32,412 bases of DNA, taken from positions 1 to 32,412 of the forward strand of contig DATADC010000084.1 in the NCBI GenBank assembly GCA_036258735.1. Reading direction: 5' to 3'. Each line of letters opens with the position of its first letter. The stretch's first letter is position 1. Below are positions 8,074 through 14,167 of this stretch, in pieces. Below the pieces are notes generated by a model. It ran no database searches, was not told where the DNA came from, and saw only the letters and a program-made list of their open reading frames with translations. This DNA is from JAPSGM01 sp036258735. Lineage in GTDB: Bacteria; Chloroflexota; Limnocylindria; QHBO01. The position numbers and the translations under genes are program-made.

Positions 8074-8079
8074 TATTGT
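8074..8079 (+). promoter_or_regulatory. -10 element of the FAD oxidoreductase gene (leaderless type)
   Basis: TATTGT ends six bases before the GTG at 8086. A purine-rich GAGGGG lies 15 bases before the start, too far to be an obvious Shine-Dalgarno. Confidence 0.45.
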
Positions 8080-8085
8080 CCGCGG

Positions 8086-9558
8086 GTGACTGACGCAAAG
8101 CTGACGCCCGAAGACTTGGCGCTGCGGCCAGGGCGCGGGGTCCGCTCGCCGTGGCTCCGCGAGGCGCTCGCCGCGGAGGGCGATCCCGAGCCGGCGCCTG
8201 GTCCCGCGTCGGACCTGGACGTCGACGTGGCGATCGTGGGTGGCGGCTACGTCGGGATGTGGACCGCCGAGCAGCTGACGCGCCGCGCGCCGGACCTGAG
8301 CATCGCAATCCTGGAGCAGGACATCTGTGGCGGTGGCCCGTCGGGACGCAACGGTGGATTCGTCAACGCCTGGTGGGACGAGCTGGACACGCTGGTGGAC
8401 CTGTACGGAGCGGAGCGCGCGCTGGAAGCGGCGCGTGAGGCGGCCGCATCGGTTCCGGCCATCGGCGCCTGGTGCGTCGAGAACCGTGTCGACGGGCACT
8501 TCCGCCAGGCCGGCATGCTGGTGGTCTCGACCACGCCACCCCACGACGAGCGGCCCACCGGGGCGGTGGAAGCGGCGGCCAAGCACGGCGTGCCCGAGGC
8601 CCTCGTTGCGCTCGGCGCCGAGCAGGTGCAGGCCGTCTGCCGCTCACCTCGGTTCCGCAACGGGGCATACATGCGCGACGGCGCCACGGTCCAGCCGGCG
8701 CTCCTGGCCCGCGGCCTGCGCCGCGTGCTCCTGGAGCGCGGCGTGACGATCCACGAGGGCACGCGCGTTACCCGCATGCGGAGCCGGCGCGGCCCCGCGG
8801 TCCGGCTAAGTGTGGAGAGCCGCGACGGGACCCAGGAGGTGCGGGCGCCGCAGGTCGTGCTCGCCGTCAACGCGTGGGCGGCCGACTGGCGACCGTTCCA
8901 TCGGTCCATCCTGGCCTGGGGCAGCTACATGGTCCGCAGTGAGCCCATCCCCGATCGGATCGCAAATGACCTGGGCTGGACCGGCGGCGAATCGATCTAC
9001 ACCGCGCGCTTCAACGTCGAGTACATGCACGTCACCCGCGACGGGCGGGTGGCCATCGGCTCCGGCGGTGGCCTGCCCGGCTACGGCGGGCGCATCGGTC
9101 CATCCTTCACCGATGACGTCGATTCCGCACGGCGCGCTGCGCGCGCCTTCCGCGAGCTCTTCCCCATTCTGGCCGACGTGCGCCTGACTGACGCCTGGGG
9201 CGGCCCCATCGACGTCTCCCCCGACCACCTGCCCCGCTTTGGGTCACTGCCTGGTGGGCGCGTGCACTACGCCGTGGGTTTCTCGGGCAACGGCGTGGCG
9301 CCGTCGCACCTCGCCGGGCGGGTGCTGGCAGCGCTGACGCTGGGCTCCGACGAGCCCATCACGCGCCTGCCCATGGTGGGACCTCCGCGCGCCACGCTGC
9401 CACCCGAGCCGTTCAGGGTGGTCGGCGCGCGCCTCATGCGTGAAGCCATCGTGCGGCGCGAGGTCATCGAGATGCGCGGCGCTCGCCCGCCATGGCTGCT
9501 GCGCCAGGTCACCGCGCTGCCGCGGCGCCTGGGCTACCATCTCGGGCCGGATGCCTGA
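8086..9558 (+). CDS. FAD-dependent oxidoreductase (DAO family, amine/amino-acid oxidase-like)
   Basis: Flavoprotein of 490 residues. The dinucleotide fold is at about residues 46-75 (VDVAIVGGGYVGMWTAEQL, GGGxxG), followed by ICGGGPSGRNGGFVNAWWDE, typical of glycine-oxidase and gamma-glutamylputrescine-oxidase relatives. The C-terminal FAD-binding end is YAVGFSGNGVAPSHLAGRVL. The substrate is probably an amine or amino acid, oxidised to an imine, but cannot be named from sequence. The N-terminal 45 residues precede the fold, and the GTG at 8086 sits six bases after a -10-like hexamer. The stop overlaps the next gene's ATG by eight bases, so the two are co-transcribed. Confidence 0.85.
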   Translation: MTDAKLTPEDLALRPGRGVRSPWLREALAAEGDPEPAPGPASDLDVDVAIVGGGYVGMWTAEQLTRRAPDLSIAILEQDICGGGPSGRNGGFVNAWWDELDTLVDLYGAERALEAAREAAASVPAIGAWCVENRVDGHFRQAGMLVVSTTPPHDERPTGAVEAAAKHGVPEALVALGAEQVQAVCRSPRFRNGAYMRDGATVQPALLARGLRRVLLERGVTIHEGTRVTRMRSRRGPAVRLSVESRDGTQEVRAPQVVLAVNAWAADWRPFHRSILAWGSYMVRSEPIPDRIANDLGWTGGESIYTARFNVEYMHVTRDGRVAIGSGGGLPGYGGRIGPSFTDDVDSARRAARAFRELFPILADVRLTDAWGGPIDVSPDHLPRFGSLPGGRVHYAVGFSGNGVAPSHLAGRVLAALTLGSDEPITRLPMVGPPRATLPPEPFRVVGARLMREAIVRREVIEMRGARPPWLLRQVTALPRRLGYHLGPDA

Positions 9559-10258
9559 CCGATCCCTGGCCGACGACCTGGTCGCCACGCTGGAAGCCGC
9601 GCGTCGCGCCGAGCGCGACGTCTTCGGCGCCCTGGACCCTGCCGTGCGGGACGCACCGCTGCGCGAGGGCGACTGGTCGCCCAAGGACCACCAGGCCCAC
9701 CTGAGCGCCTGGAAGGCGCGTCACGCGGACCGCTTCGCGGCCGCGCGGACGGGCACGGAGCTTCCCGAATGGGAGGACGAGACCGACGTGGTCAACGCCC
9801 GGCTGCACGCGACCCGTGTTGAGTGGAGCTGGGACGACGTTGCGCGCGAGGCCGACGATGTCAGCCAGCGGCTCGCCGACGAGATCCGGGCCACCGACCC
9901 GGAGCTCATCCTCGCCGGCGAGCACCTGCTGAGCGGCACCTTCGGCAACGGCGCCTATCACGCCCAGGAGCATTTCGGCTGGCTGCTGGACGCGCGCATC
10001 GGCGTGGACGAGGAGCGGGTCAGCAGCTTCGTCGACGAGGTGGAGCGGACGGTGCGCGACTCGTCCCTGCCGGACCGGGAGCGTGGCGCGGGGATATACA
10101 ACACCGCCTGCTTCCACGCGCTGCGCGGGCGGACGGATCGAGCTCGGCCGCTCCTGCGAGAGGCGTTCCGCATCCGACCCGACCTGGTCGAGTGGGCACG
10201 CCAGGACGACGACTTGCTGGCGCTGTCGGACGAGATCGATTCGCTCGCCGCTCAGTAG
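9551..10258 (+). CDS. DinB/ClbS-like four-helix protein with TPR-like C-terminus
   Basis: 235 residues. The first ~165 resemble DinB-superfamily four-helix bundles: LREGDWSPKDHQAHLSAWKA carries the first metal-site His, and NGAYHAQEHFGWLLD the other two, giving the family's three-His pattern. The last ~70 residues (YNTACFHALRGRTDRARPLL, then LREAFRIRPDLVEWARQDDD) look like one or two TPR helices of the kind ending many Sel1/TPR proteins. DinB-like enzymes include thiol-dependent transferases and hydrolases; the actual reaction is unknown. The ATG at 9551 overlaps the oxidoreductase stop by eight bases. The 3' end overlaps the convergent methyltransferase-like gene by seven bases. Confidence 0.7.
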   Translation: MPDRSLADDLVATLEAARRAERDVFGALDPAVRDAPLREGDWSPKDHQAHLSAWKARHADRFAAARTGTELPEWEDETDVVNARLHATRVEWSWDDVAREADDVSQRLADEIRATDPELILAGEHLLSGTFGNGAYHAQEHFGWLLDARIGVDEERVSSFVDEVERTVRDSSLPDRERGAGIYNTACFHALRGRTDRARPLLREAFRIRPDLVEWARQDDDLLALSDEIDSLAAQ

Positions 10259-10704
10259 AGGCCCGGCACGATCCGGTTCGTGCCGCGCCGGTAAGCGGCG
10301 TACTCAGGGTAGCGCTCCAACAGCCACGCCTCCTCGCGGCGAGCCTTGAGGTCGAGCCAGACGGCGAGGAGAGCGGCAACGGCGAGCGCCCAGGGGCTGA
10401 CCACGAAGAACGCCCACCCGGCAGCCAGCGCGATGACGCCTGCGTAGATGGGGTGGCGAATGCGAGCGTAGATGCCCGCCCGGACCAGCTCGCCGCTCTC
10501 GTTCGGCGCCGGCAGCGGCGTCAGCCCGCCCCCGAGCGCGTCCACGCCGCGGTAGACGAGCCAGGCGCCGGCGACGAGCAGGAAGGCGCCGCCGGCCATG
10601 GAGAGCCACCCGCCCGGGCTGCGCGGGGGCAGCGCGTCGAAGGCCGGGTAGCTCACCACGCCCTCGACGAAGATCAGCACCATCTGGCCGACCACCCATC
10701 CCAC
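10252..10704 (-). CDS. Isoprenylcysteine/phospholipid methyltransferase-like membrane protein
   Basis: At least 150 residues with four hydrophobic segments. The C-terminal ICMT/PEMT-type signature is GIYARIRHPIYAGVIALAAG, then KARREEAWLLERYPEYAAYR, ending RGTNRIVPGLY. Such proteins bind S-adenosylmethionine and methylate lipids or prenyl groups; the substrate here is unknown. GTG at 10704 is the first conventional start, but the frame stays open upstream and reads GARLPSLGPRG just before it, which looks like the true N-terminus of this family. No ATG, GTG or TTG precedes it; a CTG at 10728 with GGAG nearby is possible. It follows qcrB closely and may be co-transcribed with it. Confidence 0.75.
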   Translation of the reverse strand: MGWVVGQMVLIFVEGVVSYPAFDALPPRSPGGWLSMAGGAFLLVAGAWLVYRGVDALGGGLTPLPAPNESGELVRAGIYARIRHPIYAGVIALAAGWAFFVVSPWALAVAALLAVWLDLKARREEAWLLERYPEYAAYRRGTNRIVPGLY

Positions 10705-10747
10705 GCCGCGCGGCCCGAGCGACGGCAGCCGTGCTCCGAAGTCGTGC

Positions 10748-12109
10748 TCAGTGGCCGTCGCCGGCCTCCTCGAACCCGCCCGAAGCGGTGCGCCGCAGGA
10801 CGGCCGGCTGACGGGCGTCGGTCGTATCGGCCCTGCGCTGGAGCTCGCGGCAGATGCGCCAGGTGAGCAGGAAGCCCAGCACCGGGACCGCGAAGAAGGC
10901 GATTCGCAGCACGTCGGTCATGAGCTCCACCGGCACGTTGAAGACGAGGGCCACCACGTCGTTGCCGCCAGCAACGGTCAGCACCACGAAGGCCAGCAAG
11001 CCAGCGACGCCGACCGACGCGCGAAGGGCGTTGTCGTAGGGGCGGTCCAGGACGTGGTGCTCGGCGCGGTCGCCGCTCACCCGCGGCTCGATGAACGGCC
11101 ACAGCGTCATCACCGCGAACGCGATTCCCGGGATCAGGACCCCCGGGATGAAGACCGACGGGATGGTGACACCCAGCAGCGTAAACTCGATTGGCGGGAA
11201 CAGCCGCAGCGCTCCGTCGAGCCAGCCGACGTACCAGTCGGGCTGGGCCGGCGCACTGACCTGCGTGGCGTCGAAGGGACCGTAGCTCCACACCGGGTTG
11301 ATCTGGATCAGCCCGCCCATCAGCGCCAGCACCGCCGCCGTCAGGAGCATCAGCCCGGTCGACTTGAAGACCTGGCTGGGCCAGAACGGTCGTCCCACCA
11401 CGTTGTGCTCGGTCGCGCCGGCAACGCGGAACTGGGTGTGCTTCTGGCGCCACAGGATGGCCAGGTGGACCAGCACGCCGCCGATGAGCAGCGCCGGCAG
11501 CAGCATGACGTGGAAGACGAAGAGGCGGCTGATGATGGTCTCGGTCGGAAACTCACCGCCGAAGACGAGGAAGGCCAGGTAGGGCCCGATGAGCGGGATG
11601 CCGATCACCACGCTGTAGATGACCCGTAGGCCGGTCCCGCTGAGCAGGTCGTCCGGCAGGGAGTAGCCGGTGATGCCCATGGCCAGCGCCAGCAGCAGCA
11701 GGCCGATGCCCACCAGCCAGTTGATCTCCCGCGGCCGGCGGTACGCACCGGTGAAGAAGACGCGCATGACGTGCAGGACGATGGCCGCCACGAACACCAG
11801 CGCGGCCCAGTGGTGCACCTGCCGCATGACCAGCCCGGCCTTCACCTCGAACGACAGCTCCATGACCGATGCGTAGGCGCGTGACACCTGCTGGCCGACG
11901 AGCGGCGCGTAGGGACCGTCGTATACGACCGGGATGGCATCGGGCACGTAGAACAGCGCCAGGAACACGCCGGTCAGGACCAGTACCACCAGGCAGAAGA
12001 GCGCCACCTCGCCCAGGAGGAAGGACCAGTGGTCCGGGAAGATCTTGCGCAGCCCGCTCCGCGCCCACGAGGCCATGCCCAGCCGCTCGTCCACCCAGCG
12101 AAGGATCAT
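10748..12109 (-). CDS. qcrB: Cytochrome b of the bc (menaquinol:cytochrome c) complex
   Basis: Membrane core of complex III, oxidising menaquinol and carrying two b haems. The 453-residue protein has about eight helices. Haem ligand pairs are in MRQVHHWAALVFVAAIVLHV (14-residue step) and FHVMLLPALLIGGVLVHLAI (15-residue step), followed by RQKHTQF. The quinol-site tetrapeptide is PDWY (QPDWYVGWLDGALRL), the actinobacterial variant of PEWY. The full-length single chain resembles actinobacterial QcrB rather than split b6/subunit IV. The ATG at 12109 shares one base with the Rieske stop (TGATG); an in-frame TTG just upstream is less likely. Last of the qcrC-qcrA-qcrB operon. Confidence 0.93.
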   Translation of the reverse strand: MILRWVDERLGMASWARSGLRKIFPDHWSFLLGEVALFCLVVLVLTGVFLALFYVPDAIPVVYDGPYAPLVGQQVSRAYASVMELSFEVKAGLVMRQVHHWAALVFVAAIVLHVMRVFFTGAYRRPREINWLVGIGLLLLALAMGITGYSLPDDLLSGTGLRVIYSVVIGIPLIGPYLAFLVFGGEFPTETIISRLFVFHVMLLPALLIGGVLVHLAILWRQKHTQFRVAGATEHNVVGRPFWPSQVFKSTGLMLLTAAVLALMGGLIQINPVWSYGPFDATQVSAPAQPDWYVGWLDGALRLFPPIEFTLLGVTIPSVFIPGVLIPGIAFAVMTLWPFIEPRVSGDRAEHHVLDRPYDNALRASVGVAGLLAFVVLTVAGGNDVVALVFNVPVELMTDVLRIAFFAVPVLGFLLTWRICRELQRRADTTDARQPAVLRRTASGGFEEAGDGH

Positions 12110-12963
12110 CAACCGGCATCCTCGGCCGGGGCGTCAAGGGTGAGGTTCCAAAAGGACGGGCCGACCGGGGCGCTGAACGCGCCTGCGGCGACCAGGTAGC
12201 CCTGCCCGTCCACCTCGAGCGGCAGCTGCGGCAGCGGGCGCGCGGCCGGGCCGAACACGGGGATCGCGCCGCGCGTGACGTCGAAGGTCGACTGGTGGCA
12301 GGGGCAGATCAGCACCTGGTCCTCGGAGCGGTACAGGCCGACCGGACAGCCGGCGTGGGTGCAGACCTTGGAGTAGCCCACGCAGCCCTGGGGCGTCCAC
12401 GTCTCCCGCCCCGCGGGCAGCTGCAGGTCCTCGGGCCGCAGGCGGATCAGCATCGTCTGGCTGTCGGCCCGTCCGACCTCGCCGTCCGGAAAGACGGTCT
12501 GGACGCTGCGCTCGACGAGGTCTTCGGGGCGGATCGGCTCACCGCTGGTGCCGACCACTCGCACGCCGCGGCGCCAGCCCGTCTCGAACAGCTCGCGGCC
12601 GGGCTGCGGGCCCAGCGAGAAGGCCGGCAGCGCCAGGGCAGCGGCCAGGAGCGCGCCGGCGCCGCCGAGCAGCCGTACCAGGAACCGGCGTCGCGTCATG
12701 GACTCGACGTCCGCGGCCGCCGGTGTCGCCTCCCGTTCGGCGGCCGGCGACGCGAGCTCATGGCGCTCTTCGACCTCGGGTGGCGCATGCATGAGGCTCA
12801 CCGCCCATACCACGATCGCGCCGCCGACCCCGCCCAGGGCCACGGCCAGCAACGCTCCCTCCAGCGGCGCGCTGCTCGGACCGAAGACGTACAGCAGCAG
12901 CAGGCCGACCGAGGCGACCATGGACGCCAGCAGGAGCGCCGCAATGCCGCGTTCGGGCGTCAC
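12109..12963 (-). CDS. qcrA: Rieske iron-sulfur protein of the bc complex, three-helix type
   Basis: Carries the 2Fe-2S centre that takes electrons from quinol to the cytochrome c subunit. The 284-residue product has two N-terminal helices (about 6-27 and 36-57), then a twin-arginine-like MTRRRFLVRLLGG and a third helix (about 97-116), the actinobacterial arrangement. Cluster ligands are Cys201/His203 (VCTHAGCPVG) and Cys220/His223 (CPCHQSTFD), with a Cys206-Cys222 disulfide expected. The GTG at 12963 is chosen because it overlaps the qcrC stop as GTGA with GGAG upstream. An in-frame ATG at 12987 would overlap qcrC by 28 bases and remains possible. Confidence 0.92.
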   Translation of the reverse strand: MTPERGIAALLLASMVASVGLLLLYVFGPSSAPLEGALLAVALGGVGGAIVVWAVSLMHAPPEVEERHELASPAAEREATPAAADVESMTRRRFLVRLLGGAGALLAAALALPAFSLGPQPGRELFETGWRRGVRVVGTSGEPIRPEDLVERSVQTVFPDGEVGRADSQTMLIRLRPEDLQLPAGRETWTPQGCVGYSKVCTHAGCPVGLYRSEDQVLICPCHQSTFDVTRGAIPVFGPAARPLPQLPLEVDGQGYLVAAGAFSAPVGPSFWNLTLDAPAEDAG

Positions 12964-13754
12964 GACGGTGCTCCGGGTGAATCCCATCTGCGCCCGATGA
13001 GGTACACGATCAGCAGCAGAAGGCCCATGCCGACCACCCAGGCCACGAAGCCCTCCGGCACGGGGCCTATGCCGCCGATGGAGAAGCCTCCGGGATCCGG
13101 CGCCTCCTGGAGGTAGCCCACGTACGTCGCCACCGCGTCGAGGTCCTCCTGCGGCAGCTGGAAGACGGGCATCTGTCCCGGCCCGGTGAGCATGGCCTCC
13201 ACGGTCTGCACCGGCGTGGTGCGGTCCAGCGGTGGGGCCAGCGCGCCTCCGCCCACCGCGCCGCCGTTGGCTGTCGCGCCATGGCAAGGGGCGCAATTGC
13301 CGGCGAAGACGGCGTGCCCTCGCGACAGCAATGACGGCGAGACGGTGACCGATGGGATCGGCGGCCCTGCCGCCTGGTCGCCGCTGAGCGAGACGACATA
13401 CTCGACCAGCGCGTCGATCTGCTCCTGGCTGAAGGCTGGAGGCTTGCGCTGCGCCTGCGCGCCGAGCTGGTTGGCGAACGGCATGCGGCCCGTGGAGAGC
13501 TGGAAGTCGACCGACGCCGCGCCCAGGCCGATCAGGCTCGGGCCGAGGTCGGTGCCGCCCCCATCCGCGCCATGGCAGGACGCGCACGCTTCGAGGTAGA
13601 GGTCCTGCCCCATGCCGGGGAGGCCGTCCTGGGCGTCCGGCGGCGGCAGCAGCAGCGGCGCATCGGTCCCGCCGGCCAGGGTCATGCCTGCGGCAAGCGC
13701 CAGCACCGCAGCCAGTGCAAGCGCGGACGCGCGGAGGAGCCGGGCCGTGCGCAT
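12960..13754 (-). CDS. qcrC: Diheme membrane cytochrome c subunit of the bc complex
   Basis: 264 residues: a signal peptide or anchor (about 5-28), two cytochrome c domains with CASCH (C57, C60, H61) and CAPCH (C154, C157, H158), and a C-terminal helix (about 228-248) followed by a short basic tail. This is the actinobacterial QcrC plan, in which the diheme subunit passes electrons straight to the CuA centre of the oxidase. GRMPFANQLG and GQMPVFQLPQ probably supply the axial Met residues. It is the first gene of the qcr operon. The ATG at 13754 follows a TATGAT hexamer after nine bases, so the mRNA is probably leaderless. Confidence 0.92.
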   Translation of the reverse strand: MRTARLLRASALALAAVLALAAGMTLAGGTDAPLLLPPPDAQDGLPGMGQDLYLEACASCHGADGGGTDLGPSLIGLGAASVDFQLSTGRMPFANQLGAQAQRKPPAFSQEQIDALVEYVVSLSGDQAAGPPIPSVTVSPSLLSRGHAVFAGNCAPCHGATANGGAVGGGALAPPLDRTTPVQTVEAMLTGPGQMPVFQLPQEDLDAVATYVGYLQEAPDPGGFSIGGIGPVPEGFVAWVVGMGLLLLIVYLIGRRWDSPGAPS

Positions 13755-13763
13755 CGGGCCACC

Positions 13764-13769
13764 ATCATA
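13764..13769 (-). promoter_or_regulatory. -10 element of the qcrC-qcrA-qcrB operon (leaderless type)
   Basis: TATGAT on the minus strand ends nine bases before the qcrC ATG. It lies in the 57-base gap after the four-helix membrane protein gene. Confidence 0.5.
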
Positions 13770-13811
13770 CGGGCGCAGCCGCGACCCCCCCTTCTGGATG
13801 CCGAGGGCGCC

Positions 13812-14165
13812 TTAGCCGGTGGCGAGCAACCTCCAGGCCAGCAGCAGCGCCACGACGCCACTCGCCGCCAGCACCCCGGAGCGCGCCCTGGGCGGAGCGG
13901 CGCTGGCGAAGCTCAGCGCAAACGGGGTGACGGCCACGAGAGCCAGCGCGTACACCAGGTGCAGGCCGTCGCGCAGGCCGCCCGCGGTCGCCAGCAACGC
14001 CAGCCCGATTAGGGCCTGGATCGCGAAGACGCCGACCGCACCGAGCGCGGCGAGGCGCACGGTGCCATGCCAGCGGTCACGCCAGACGGCGATGGCGCCA
14101 CCCAGGGCGAGGATCCCCGCCGCCACGAGCGTGACGATCCCCGCCGCGGCGTGGAGCGCCGCCAA
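13812..14165 (-). CDS. Four-helix membrane protein of unknown function
   Basis: 117 residues, nearly all hydrophobic, with four predicted helices (about 5-27, 36-60, 68-88 and 95-113). It begins with HAAAGIVTLVAAGILALGGA and has HLVYALALVAVTPFALSFA in the third helix. His residues at the starts of helices 1 and 3 resemble small haem-binding or CtaA-like membrane proteins, but this is only a suggestion. The first usable start is TTG at 14165, two bases after the stop of the upstream acidic protein, so it is likely co-transcribed with that gene. It lies just upstream of qcrC on the same strand, where actinobacteria carry oxidase genes. Confidence 0.6.
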   Translation of the reverse strand: MAALHAAAGIVTLVAAGILALGGAIAVWRDRWHGTVRLAALGAVGVFAIQALIGLALLATAGGLRDGLHLVYALALVAVTPFALSFASAAPPRARSGVLAASGVVALLLAWRLLATG

Positions 14166-14167
14166 GG

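Noticed and set aside
12960..13587. Fusion of the Rieske frame with an upstream frame across qcrC
   Set aside because: The upstream part is an out-of-frame reading of qcrC, which itself has two intact CxxCH motifs and a full membrane anchor.
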